NCBI GenBank assembly: GCA_002104905.1
Contig: MCFE01000179.1
Span: 78,190 to 142,189 of the forward strand
Direction: 5' to 3'
DNA length: 64,000 nt
From: Basidiobolus meristosporus CBS 931.73
Lineage: Eukaryota > Basidiobolomycota > Basidiobolomycetes > Basidiobolales > Basidiobolaceae
This document shows, piece by piece, positions 11,850 through 23,028 of this stretch. Below the pieces are notes generated by a model. The model searched no databases, was not told the origin of the DNA, and was given only the letters and a program-made list of their open reading frames with translations. Made by a program: the position numbers and the translations under genes. Positions within the stretch are counted from its first letter, which is position 1, and the number at the start of each line of letters is the position of its first letter.

Positions 11850-11990
11850 CTTTTGACAGGATCATTTCAATATTTTTTAATAGGGAAGCTGTTGGCCAAC
11901 TGTTCTTCTTCTGTTGTTAACAGTGGGACTTGGTTAGGAACCAGACAACTTTCCTTTATTTTTGGCAGCATATATATGGAAGTGAGTCAA
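11850..11990 (-). pseudogene. Accessory gene N-terminus, copy III (fragment)
   Basis: The complement aligns with the first 40 or so codons of copy I (MYSAKKLSIVSGSQPNP region): there is a degenerate GTTCCTAACCAAGTCCC segment and a ...GCCAACAGCTTCCC end. Only the 5' end survives. It lies head to head with the transposase copy that follows. Confidence 0.4.
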
Positions 11991-12194
11991 AACAAAGGGG
12001 AAACAGTGTTACATATACATGTGTATGTGGTGACACATCTTTATTTATAATGCTTACTATTGCAGGTCATAATTGAATCTTTCATTCATATAGGTGCAAT
12101 GCCTTAAATACAAGACTGTATCAAAGTCACATGAATATTGACAAAAAAGCAATATAATAGTGTTACATTGTTAAATGTCAAACTGTTTACCCTA

Positions 12195-14285
12195 TTGAGA
12201 AGACTACTTTGATTCAGTGATGTAAAAGAAGAAAAAAAGACCATGTGGCTGCTGTATGAAGCCTCTCAGCCTTTAAGCACACAGACAGCATAGGAAGTAT
12301 TTATACACTGTTACACCAGCATCTGCCCATACTTGTCAACTTGGGCAAACTAAGTTAGGAGAGTGTGTAATGCCTTTAGGCTTATCCCAGCCTTTGGAAT
12401 ATGACATGTGCAGTGATAGCTCTGAAGAAGCAAGCTCACTGATGGATTGTGAGCCCATCTTCCCTAACTATAGTACCGTGCATGAGGCTGGCAAGATCCC
12501 ATTATGCAATGACACAACACTAGCCAAAAAATGCTAAGGATACTTTATGGAATCAATTGAATCGTGCAATCCATCTACTGGTGAATGATTTGATGTTGTT
12601 ACTGGTGAATTGGGGTGTTTCCATTAATATCGGTAATGTGGGCTAGGAGGATTTATCACTACTTCTTGACAAGATCATCCTGGGATGCAACTTACCAGGT
12701 ACATTGTTATAAATCAAAAATCAGCATGCATCTGGCATCACATGACCCGTAGACAGTCTGGTACCAGCAGGTGTTGACAATTGTATGGTGTTTACATCAG
12801 AAAATGCCACCATTGCAAGGTGTTCAACTTGTCACAAATCCACCACTATTGGGGAAGACATTGTTCACACACTGGATATATTCTGGTAATACCCCATAAA
12901 AAGAAGCACATGCAGTCCTGCAAATATTGTGATGCTATAACATGCCACAATTTGTAGCAATAAGGCACAATCATATCAGATAGGTTTCATGGCAAACCTT
13001 ACAAACAGCTATGAAGTAAGGGCTACTTGGAAGGTATGTATAACCACACCTTTGCTTTAGCTCCTGATGGATTCTCATTAAACAAGTACTCTACCAGTAA
13101 ATCCTATGGGCCATTGATTCTTATCAGTCTGAATCTGCTGCACATCTTACAGTATGTATGACTGAGTCTTTGCCTTGGCATGATGGATTCTCATTAAGCA
13201 AGTACTCTACCGGCAAATCCTGCTAGCCACTGATTCTTGTCAACCTGAATATGCCATATATCTTATGGTATTGGAGCAACAATCTGATGGTGGTCTCACT
13301 GGTATCTGGACCTAAATCACCATCCAACCTGAACAGCTACCTTTATCAACTGTTAGATGAGTTTTGTATGCTTTCCAGCAGAATAACAGTAAATGGCTGT
13401 CATGTAAAAGGACATATTATTATTTATGTTAGTGATACCCCAGCCATGAGCACAATAGCAGGTTTTTCTGGGCATAATTGACATTATTGCTGCCAAATGT
13501 GTGAGATCTGAGGGACTTACTATATGGATATTGTTGAAAAGCAAATGCAATGCTCCCAATGGAGAGTGCTTGCCCCAACAGATACCCTCTATTCTAGGAA
13601 TCTCCAGTGTCAGATTAGCCACATATTCCAGGCAATTGCTTATAGCTTGCCAACCTTGCAGCATTGCATGAAAACTTCTGTGTGTTCTCATTGTGGGAAA
13701 ATGCTGTACTTAGTGTTGGTGTTTGGGTGATAATATCATGTGCATGACATATGGAGTAAGTCCCCTGAATCTCACAGATTTGACAGCAATACCGCCCATT
13801 GTGCCTATAAAAGCCAGCTATCTTGTTGATGAGAGGGGTATCTCCAATGCAGATGATAATACGCACTTTGACATAACTGCCATTTACTGTTATCCCACTG
13901 GAAACTACTCAAAATTCAGACCGCAATGATATAGGTAACTTTCCAGGCTGGATGGTAGTTTAGGCTCAGACACTAGTGAGACAACCATCAGATTTCTGCT
14001 CTGATACCTTAAGATAGGAGGCAGATTTAAGTTGATGAGAATCAGTGGCTAGCAGGATTTGCTGGTACAGTATTTGTTTAATGAGAATCCATCAAGTGCT
14101 AAAGCAAAGGCATGGCCATACATGACTTCATAGTAGCCCTTGCTTCTTTGCTGTATGTAATGTTTGCTATCAAACATATTGGAAATGACTGCACTTGATT
14201 GATATTGGGTGCAATACTTTATAGCTTCCCAATATTAGTTGAACTGCATAAGCTACTTTTGATGGGATATTACTAGAATGTAGCT
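12195..14285 (+). pseudogene. Plavaka/tnp2-like transposase, copy III
   Basis: The start is TTG where the other copies have ATG (about 12195), followed by RPCGCC...H, the zinc-finger-like N-terminus. Transposase blocks are visible near 13035-13110 (YNHTFALAPDGFSLNKYSTS), at 13262-13380 (NNLMVVSLVSGPKSPSNLNSYLY) and at 13430-13475 (DTPAMSTIAGFSGHN, the GDIPA...KGHNG block of this family). Many stops are present. A segment of about 118 bp is duplicated in tandem (13040-13155 and 13158-13272). Confidence 0.55.
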
Positions 14286-14289
14286 GGAG

Positions 14290-16857
14290 TATGTATAAAT
14301 ATTCTCCTAACTTAGGCCAGCCCCTTCAAGTACTACAGAATACTGACCAAATTTCTTTTTGGTATTTACTTGGAATATTTTCACTAAAATATCAGGTACC
14401 CTGAACATGAAAATGCTCAAAGTTGTTCAAACAGCCCCAACCTGTGCACACATGTACTTGGAACCTTTCTGAACCTATTTTTTGTGCCACTATACTAAGA
14501 CTATGTAAAGGTATAAATACTACTTTTGCATACTATAAATTCCTAAATAAATCTACTTAAATCACAGGTTCTCACAGACATGTCCAATATATGCTACTAT
14601 GATGCTGCTGGGAGATGAAACTGCAAATCTAATTAATAGAATTACCCTGCTAGTGGATGAGATAATATCTGTGGTTATTCCAACTACTGATGAGGATGTG
14701 ATAGTAATCATCCTGATTAGCCTGAACAACCGGTTTTAGGGCCATGTATCCACCCTGGAGTCCAGAGCTGAATATTTGACTTGATTATGTATATGGAAGA
14801 CCTCGGGATGAGAATTTCAAGAATCAAGTGGAAATAAGAAGGAAGAAGAAAATGCTTTAATACAGAATAACAACTAACAAAGGTGATACCCAAGACCTGC
14901 TGAAGGCAAAAGCAACCAGTTTAGCAACTACCACAAGAGGAAAGGATGCACATCAGATCAGTGCTTGAAAAAGTGAGATAGGCGGCAGAAAAAGCCAGAA
15001 TAATGAAATGCTGCAACAACAGAGGACAGACTATTCATATCTGCATCAGATATGACTACCAACAAGGCTTCTCAGACATGGTAAATTGACTCAGGAGCAT
15101 CTCAACACCAATATACACCAAAAAGAACTTTTTACCCTTTATCAAGAAATTCTAATCAAGAAGGTTTTCATGGGTGACAATAGTACACTTGATGCAGTGG
15201 GGGAACAAACTATCCAAATAAACCTCAGAAACAGTGAAGGAAGCCATAGACTGACCATTGGAGAAGCACTCTATGTACCAGAAATAGCCAAGAACATATT
15301 TCACACTCTGTGGCCAAGTATAGGTTCACTTGGCCTCTCTGGCACACTATGGTATCATTTGGCACTCATGGCTTAATGTGGCACTATCCAACAGAACAAG
15401 TCTTTTATATAGACTCAAACAATCACTGAGAGCCTGGAGTTGCAAAATAGATTCTAATCTGGAATCTTTGAGTTTCAAGAGGAGCAATGCTGACTATTGC
15501 ATGTACTATAAGACAAATTGAGCAAATCCAGTTCTATTAGCTCTGTATGTCAATGATCTTATTGAAGCCACCAATAACCTATAAGTAGTGGGAGAGATTA
15601 AATCCAGCCTCTCTAAGGTGTTGAAAATGTCTGATCTAGGAGAACTCAGTTACTGCTTAGCAATAAAGTTTGTCATAGACAGAGGTACCCAGACTAACAC
15701 CCTAAACTAGTTCAGGTATATTCAAGATATACAAAAGAAGTACTAAGTGGAAGACTGTAATCCAGCAGCTACCCCTATAGAGACAAATCTCAACTTGGTC
15801 AATACTCAACCAAATCAAGAGATTGGTGCCATCTGAGAGCCTTGACTTTCCTTATCAATCTATGATTGGCAGTCTGATGTATATGATGCTTGGAACATGT
15901 CCGGATATCTCATCTTCAGCCGGAGTTGTCAGCCTGTATAATCAGAGCTATTGATCTGATCATGTTGCAGCACTTTAGTGAATTTTCAGATGCCTAAGAG
16001 GAACTGTTGAAATCTGCTTAAGATACAATTATGAGAATTCAGAATAGAATCTTATTGGATACTCTGATGCTGATTGGGGACAAAATTTGGAAGATAGAAG
16101 ATCAACTGATGGACACACCTTTCTTTACTGTAAAGCAGCAATTTCATCAAACTCAAGAAAGTAGCCAACTGTAGGACTCTCTACCATGGAGGCTATAAAA
16201 GGAGCAATTTGGCTAAGGAGGCTTCTTGAGGATTTAGGCTTATGTCAAAAAACACTATTATATTATTTCAAGATAATCAAATATTTATACAATTAGTCAG
16301 AGATCCAACTTTTCATGCTAGGACTAAGTACGTAGATATTAGATACTACTTGAAATGTGAAGCTAAAGAGAACAGCTTAGTTAACTTAGATAACTCTCCT
16401 ACAGATGAATAATTGCAGGCATATTTACTAAACCATTAGTTAGCAATAAGTTTGAATATCTTAGGTCAGAATTTGCTAGTCACTATGAGCATTTAGTTTT
16501 GTAGGAGTGTGGTAGAAATTTGTAAATCCACTTAAATATGTGCCTAACTTAGTCACCTAACGCACCACCTTCAAGTCCTAAAGAATACTGACTGAAATCT
16601 TGTTGGGATTTACTTAGAATATTTTCACCATAATATCAGGTACCCAAAACATGAAAATTTTCAAAATGTTGTCCAAACAGCCCCATACTGTACACACATG
16701 TTTTTGAGACCTTACTAAGCCTATTGTATACGTCTTTTAGGCTCAATCCATGTAAAAGTATAAATACTACTTATAAATGCAATAAGCCATTAGGTCAACA
16801 CAGCATAGTCTAATTGTTCTCCCAATCACTTCCAATATCTCCAGGACTCTGAGAACA
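14290..16857 (+). mobile_element. Degenerate Ty1/copia element (copia-3)
   Basis: The 3' LTR (about 16508-16857, TGTGGTAG...GAGAACA) and a shortened 5' LTR (about 14290-14570) match the LTRs of copia-2, including the GTATAAATACTAC TATA region. The interior is short and riddled with stops: gag remnant about 14590-14900, protease/GAG-pre-integrase remnant 15060-15340 (VNSGAS-like region, MGDNSTLDAVGE), then a large deletion into reverse transcriptase (YRLKQSLRAWSCKID, 15405-15520; ALYVNDLIEATNN about 15540) and RNase H (SDADWGQNLEDRRST, about 16060). The YVDD Asp appears as Asn. The primer site is destroyed. Confidence 0.75.
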
Positions 16858-17720
16858 TCATCAAGTATGTTGTCAGCTCATACCAAAGCATTAATGAGCC
16901 AATTAGGTGCAGTGGCTGACAGGACAGATACAATGGCCCAGAAAATTCAGGGATTAGTCTGAACACAGGATGAGTGGATCAAAGGTGTAGAGCTATCAAT
17001 ACACCCGGTAAAGAAAGCAGTATCTTTTCTACAAGAAATGAACTCAAGTAGCTCAGTGTCACATCTAAGAATTGGGCCATTTCTCAATGCCACTGCAGAG
17101 GAACGCCACACAGTCCTTGAAGCATGTCAATAGTGCCCAAAGATATAGTACACAGAAAAACCTATCAAAGCATGGGAGGGAGAAAATGTCTGTTAATAAT
17201 ACAGCCCACAAATCAAAAAAGACACTGATGATATGTGAATCCTTTGGGTGAAATAATGAAGAATGGACTAATATTCAAGATGCTGTTAGAAGTCCAGCAT
17301 GCCAACACCTTAGGGCCGGCATACTATGGTATAATTGGGAACTCAAGGCCAAGCAGAACATGCTTGACTTCTTCCATGAGCATTATACTGAACTCAAACA
17401 AGCAAACAGATTTTGGGGCAGTGTTGGCATGCTAAGAAAGGATCTCAAGAGTAGCAGACACTATCAAAGGCATAAGAACCAGGAAACAGTTGCTGAAAAC
17501 CAGTAGTATCCTGAAGAGCCAGTTATAAGCAGAGCCAAAAGCTCAAAACAAGCATCAAAGAGATATCAGGTAGCTGGAAGAGAGCCTGGAAGGACAAAGC
17601 AGCCAGAAACATATGTACTAGTATTACATTCATCAAGGAAAAAGTGTAGGCCCACTCAAGAAGTACTCAGTCAAAGGAATAGTGAAGGACCTGACCATGA
17701 TAAGCACCAGCAGTCTCTAA
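16858..17720 (+). pseudogene. Accessory gene middle part, copy IV
   Basis: Translation resembles the coiled-coil and middle domain of copy II: SSMLSAHTKALMSQLGAVADR at about 16865, VKKAVSFLQ at about 17010, and a NPLGEIMKNGLIF frame at 17235. Repeat-type segments near 17560-17700 follow. Interrupted throughout. No start or C-terminus. Confidence 0.45.
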
Positions 17721-18768
17721 GTCCATAAGTAATTTTTGCAGCCATATAGCCTTCTAAGTTGCTTGACAAGCAGCCATGTATTCAGCGTCAGTTTAGATAG
17801 GGCCACAGTTGGTTGTTTCTTGCAATTCCAAGTGATAGCTGCACCAGCATAAAGAAATGCATACCTAGTGGTAGAATGTTTGTCAATTGGATCCCAACCC
17901 CAATTGGAATCACAATAACCATCAAGTTTTGGCCTATTAGCTGCTCTGAATACCCCAGTATCATATTTGTGGTTTCATATAGATATCTGAAAATCCACTT
18001 AACTGCTGTAATATGATCTGATCCATAATTCTGCATGAGTTGACCTACTCTTCCAACTGTCAGTGCAATATCAGTAAATGTAGACACCATCAAGTACATC
18101 AGGCTGCCAACTATTGACTGATAGGGAAACTTTTGGTCCATATTTGATACATTTGTGCCTACAACTGGCTGGGAGTTAGACACTTCTGGATGCATTGTTC
18201 ATAGGGGTAGCGCAGAATTGCAGCTTTTCATATTGAAGTGTCTGAGAATGTCCACAATGTACATAGACTGATTCAGCACAATTTCTGCATAGGTATGTCA
18301 AATATGACTTCAATTCTAAGAAAATAGCTCAATTTCCAAGATCTTTCATGTCAAACTTGCTGAAGGGATCTGATTTTGTCTGTTTAAGTACCTCCTGGTC
18401 ACTGGTAGTTATTACTAGGCTGTCCACATTAAGAACTAGGATGATCATACCCTTTTTAAGCTACTCCACATATATACTGTGATCTGCAGTGCTGCAAATG
18501 AACCAAATCTCCTCTAGATATGTGTCTTTGCTGTTGTACCATGCTCTAGGCACCTGCTTAAGCCCCTATAACAATTTCCTAAGTCTGCACATATATGGGG
18601 GCCTTTTAGATTGGTAAATGTTCTGGTTGCTCTATATATATAGTTTCTTGCAAATCCCCATTTAGAGAGGGTGTTTTTTTGTCCATTTGGTGTAGATCCA
18701 GACAGTGTACAGCTCCTAGGGCTAGAACTGTCCAAATGGAGTTACACTTGACAACCAGAACAATCTCT
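17721..18768 (-). pseudogene. copia-1-like reverse transcriptase/RNase H fragment (copia-5)
   Basis: The complement matches the copia-1 polymerase: KFPYQSIVGSLMYLMVS and AVKWIFRYL (17788-18195), the YVDD neighbourhood about 18400-18450, and TFTNLKGPH at 18514-18735. It has frame changes and stops and no LTRs that I can find, so it is an internal fragment. Confidence 0.65.
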
Positions 18769-18769
18769 C

Positions 18770-19088
18770 CCTTTAGAGTATTGGAAGCCCTGGAGGTATC
18801 TTGTTGACATTTTTGTGGTGTTTATTCAGAAGCAGATCACCAATGCCAGTTTGGTACACCTACAGGCTTTATGCAAGAAGTACTACATGGCATTCAAACA
18901 GCAATACTACAAGCATAAACCTGATTGTGTAGCTCTCTGCTGTTACTGTATCAATTCTCTACTCCATCTTGCTTAGTGTGTGGTGAATACTTGATCTTCC
19001 TTCACCTCTAGAGAGTTTCCTATAGAGCAGATATAGGGGAAACAGGGAGAGAATTAAAGTTGCAAACACTATCATTCCCCAATTTTAT
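18770..19088 (+). pseudogene. Plavaka/tnp2-like transposase fragment
   Basis: Plus-strand frames give LVHLQALCKKYYMAFKQQYYKHKPD and REFPIEQI, matching the LTHLQLLCEEF...YYKHKAE and WEFPMEQMWGE blocks of copy II. Only this block survives. Confidence 0.5.
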
Positions 19089-19089
19089 T

Positions 19090-19695
19090 ACAAATATCAC
19101 CTTTTAGAAACAATTGCACCCTAGTTTCCACAAAAAATCAAGTCAGAGTTTTTCATCAGAACATTGCATAAGAGGCTTTTAATTGGTTGTCTGCCAATTA
19201 TCTTAGGTTCTGATTGCAGACCCTCAATCACCTTCAAAATCTGTGTACATTGTGTGGCAATTGCCTCTTTTTCACACACCACCCTTCCTGATTCAAATAC
19301 TGCTCTTATATCTCATCCATAAAAATTAGTTTATTTCCTTTCAATGGTGGGTTGCAACTCAAATTCATGCTGCACCAACCTATACCAGTCCCAATATCCA
19401 ACACTAACATTATGCCCAATCCTACACTCAACAAGTAACTTCATTAAAATCCACAATTCAAGAAGTACTTCTGTCAAAACACCCTTTGCCATAGCTTTGG
19501 TGGGAACCCCACAGCTTATGAATTATTCACCTACTGGTTCCTATACATCCTATTCTTCAGCCAGTACTGCAAGGTTAAAAACCACATCAACCAGTCTTTG
19601 CAATATATTTTTGCAATATTCAAGTGTGGTGTCTTAGGCACTGCTCTTGAAGAAGTGCTGCAACCATTTGCTGTACCTATTATTGCCCCAACACT
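19090..19695 (-). pseudogene. Accessory gene C-terminus and 3' end (fragment)
   Basis: Aligns with 60-650 in the same orientation: the AATTGCACCCTAG start, the CACACACC/CCTTCCTGA segment, and the C-terminal coding region (about 19344-19690) corresponding to the INRHIKRLQ...WWIQMKLL domain. Stops and indels throughout. Confidence 0.45.
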
Positions 19696-19699
19696 TTAT

Positions 19700-20035
19700 T
19701 ATACCTTATAACAAGCAATTAGTTCTTGTAGGTGAGTCCAATCCAGATAAGCCATCAGGATTCTATAATGAGTCTCTTATAATCTGGCAATTTGAAATTA
19801 TTGATCCTCCATACAATCCTATGACAGGATTGTTCCCATGATTTGCTTTTTCACTGCTAAAAAATGCTAAATATTTTACAGTACGTTAGCAGTTGTTTAG
19901 CAAGAATAGCATGGCATTCTAATAGTCTTGATGTGCTCTACAGTATTTGAGATCCCCTAATTGGCCAATACATCCTATTGCCATATATGCAAAGCAGCTT
20001 GATGGTGCTCTGACAGCCTCATTCCATGCAAACAT
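19700..20035 (+). pseudogene. Plavaka/tnp2-like transposase 5' region fragment
   Basis: DNA aligns with 2630-2910 plus 7445-7465 (shared GCCATCAGGAT, GGCCAA/GGCCAG and GACAGCCTCA segments). It therefore preserves the uninterrupted copia-1 insertion site. Non-coding now. Confidence 0.45.
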
Positions 20036-22003
20036 GTAGTGCAATCAATATCCCAGGTAAAGAAAGTAGTATCTTTGCAGCAAAGAAGGAACTCATCTAG
20101 TTTAATTAGCAGCTAAGAACTGAACCATTTTGCAATGTAACAGCAGGGGAGCACCTTACAGTCTTTGAAGCACAACAACAGTGCCCAAAGATGGAGCCCA
20201 CAGAAAAACCTATCACAGCATGGGAGGGAGATAATGTGGTGTTCATACCACAGCAAAGAAATTAAAAGATATTACAGATCAGTGAAGCCATTTGGAGTAT
20301 TAATGAAGAGCAGGATAATATTCAATAGACCGTCAGAAGTATAGCACACCATCACTCTGAGGCCAGCATACCATGGGATCATCTGGAGCTGAAGGCAAAG
20401 AAGAATGTGCTTGACATGTTCCATGAGCATTATCCTAGATTCAAACAGGCAAACAGATTTTGGGTCAGCATTGGTAAGCTAAGATAGTATCTTAAGAATA
20501 GCAGAAACTACCAAAGGCAGAAGAAGGATGCCATGGCTAAAGACCAGCGGCTTCCTCAAGAGCCTATCACAAGCAAGGCTGAAAGCTCTAAGCAAGCATC
20601 AAATAGATGTCAGGTGCTGGAAGAGTGCCAATAAGGGGCAAGCTGGCAGACACAGATGCACTGGCACAGAATTCAGCAAGAAAAAGCTTTTTACTACTGA
20701 TGAAGCACTCAGTCAACATAGCAGTGAAGGACCTGGCAGTGATAAAAGCCAGCAGCTTTCTCAGGAGCCCCCCCACAACTATGGCTAAGTGCTAAAAACA
20801 AGTGATAAATAAATGTCAAGTTGCCAAGATAGTGCCAGCAAGGGACAAGCAGGCCAAAACAGATGCCTCAGAGCTGAGTTTATCAAGGAGAAAATGTAGC
20901 TCATTACAAGAAGCACTCAGACAAAGTAGCAGTGAAATACCAGGCAGTGATAAAGGAAGAGGTAAAGGGAAAAACATCTACCTAAGCTTGAGACAGGGAA
21001 GCATACAATGGAAACTGCAGTTCTTGCCAATTAGTACTCTAAGCCCAAGACAGATTGAGTCTCATCATAGACAAGAAGAATTACCAACAAGAAAACAGCT
21101 ATTTTCACAAGAGTTGGAAGCACAGGCAGTTGTTACAAGTCTTGGTATAAGAGCTGTAGAGGAATAGCAAGTTTAGCTAGTATTGTACTCACTAAAACTT
21201 GAACTGATTTTTATTGAGGTTCCTGCAGCTCCTTATATACACTTTGCTAGATCAATTACTGACTAATTGTATTTCCTAATGTAGGCTGTGGCTGATGACT
21301 CATTTGATTGCATCATCATCCTCCTATAAGATCCTGCTTAATATATCTATTTCTGTCTGATAAGGATCTGCTGATTCATTTGCTGACAAATGCTACTGAT
21401 TTGATAGGTAATACTGATATACTGAAAGGCTAAACATATAACTAATTGATTTGACTAGAAATGGATCTAACTTCAACATTCAAGTTGTAGATCATAACAC
21501 AGCTGAGCTACACCCTAGCAAGATATATGGGTTTGCAGAGAAAGACAATCCATCCACTACAGCCTTCATGTCCTCCATTGTTGACAGAGTGGAGATCCAA
21601 ATGACAGATAAGGCTACATACTGAAGAGCTTAAAAACTATCACAATTCCCTTGGTGGAATTTTGGAACATTAATAGGCACACCAAGAGGTTGCAGCACTT
21701 ATTCAAGAGTATTACTTGGGTAAATGCACTTAAATATTGCATGGATTTATTACAAAGACTGGCAGATGAGGTGCTAGACCTTGTAGTGCCAGCTGAAGAC
21801 CAGGTTGTGTGGAAACCAGTGAATCAACAGTGGCACAAAGCCATTGGGCTCCTGCTGGAGTCATGGAAACAGAGTGTTACAGCAGAAATACTTATTGAGT
21901 GGTGGATCTTAATGGAGTTACATGTTTGGTGCAGGGTTGAGCTTAATGTTGGTTTTGGGAATAGGGACTTGTATAGGTCAATACAATTGGCAATTGAGGT
22001 ATA
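20036..22003 (+). pseudogene. Accessory gene, longest repeat-bearing copy (V)
   Basis: Order of parts: coiled-coil remnant (about 20040-20110), middle domain (about 20160-20520, WEGDNVVFIPQ and KQANRFWVSIGKL), two repeat units of roughly 50 residues (about 20550-20990; each has a KQ[AV]..DA..., EALRQ/SQ-SSE-PGSDK pattern), a basic GRGKGKN segment (20960), then a C-terminal domain resuming at 21651 (NINRHTKRLQHLFK...AEILIEWWILMEL) that ends at a TAA near 22003. About 470 bp (21180-21650) of unrelated, AT-rich DNA intervenes. Not functional. Confidence 0.5.
20550..20990 (+). repeat. Tandem repeat units encoding Ser/Gln-rich segments
   Basis: Two adjacent imperfect units with shared DNA words (GCAAGCATCAAATAGATGTCA / ACAAGTGATAAATAAATGTCA type, then AAGCACTCAGTCAACATAGCAGTGAA / AAGCACTCAGACAAAGTAGCAGTGAA type). 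Comparable units appear at 23800-24250 and 24250-24420 and on the complement at 950-1180. Confidence 0.6.
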
Positions 22004-22325
22004 ACTGAAGTTTCAATGGAAATAATTCATTTTGTATGCATAAAAAGTAAGAAAATTGGTTGAATCAGGAAGTAAGGAGTGTGAAAAAGAGGCAATATCC
22101 AATCAATGTGCACAAACATAGGAGGTAATTGAGTGTTTGGGATTAGAAAGTGAGCAAATTTGCAGGGATCCAGCCTAATGCCATTAATATGTTGTTGAGA
22201 TGGAAAATGTTGGCTAAGTTTTTTGTGATATTTGCGGTGCAATTATTCTTCAATGATCTCTGCACAGCATCCTGCCAGAATCAGTACCTCTTAGTCATTG
22301 GACTTTAACTTTGTGATGGCATTTT
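22004..22325 (+). other. 3' non-coding end of accessory copy V
   Basis: Inverted relative of 1-315. Ends with GAATCAGTACCTCTTAGTCATTGGACTT (about 22280-22308), the putative element terminus. Confidence 0.4.
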
Positions 22326-22329
22326 GATG

Positions 22330-23028
22330 GGATCATAACAATAATTTCTCATAGGGTTTCTGATAGAAATGCCATGCAAATGTTAGTACAGGCAGGTATC
22401 AGGATGGTGTCTGGGTCATATGATGCTAGCAACATGATGGTTTTCCATTTGTACCATGTACATTGTATGTTACATCCCACAATGTTTTTGGCAAGAAGTA
22501 GTAGTAAATCCTCAAAACCCCCATTGGTAATGATTGTGGAAACACACTACTTCTTTGAACACCACATCACATCATTCACCAGTTGATGGATTTTTGGTCT
22601 CACTTGGCTCCATAGAGTATCCTTGTCAATTTTTTTCACAGGTGTTGTCTCATTATATATTGTCATTTTGCAGAGCTCATGCCAGGAACTGTTGATAGGG
22701 GGATGGGCTCACAATCCACCTGTGAGCCTACTTCTTCAGAGCTATCACTCTGTATGCCGTATTTAGAAGGACAAGGCAAGCCCAAAGATGGCACAAGCTC
22801 ACCTGACTTGGTTTATTCAAGGTTACAAGTACAGCTAAGTGTTATTATTGACATATCAGGTGGCAGGCAAGATATTGATGGTACTATAGTGACTGAAGAA
22901 TGGTCAAATATGACTTGTGTAGCAACATACTGGCTGTGATCCTTATAATACTTTGTATGCTATCTGTGTGCTTCATGACTGAGATGCTTGTTACAATAGC
23001 CAAATGGACTTTTTCTCTATGAATCTCT
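22330..23028 (-). pseudogene. Plavaka/tnp2-like transposase N-terminal fragment
   Basis: The complement encodes FGYCNKHLSHEAHR near 22995-23028 and DHSQYVATQVIFDHSSVTIVPSI near 22860-22940. It continues to NGGFEDLLLLLAKN...WYKWKTIMLLASYD (22400-22540), collinear with copy II residues from its zinc-finger-like start to the LWLATYDAET stretch. Several stops. Confidence 0.5.
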
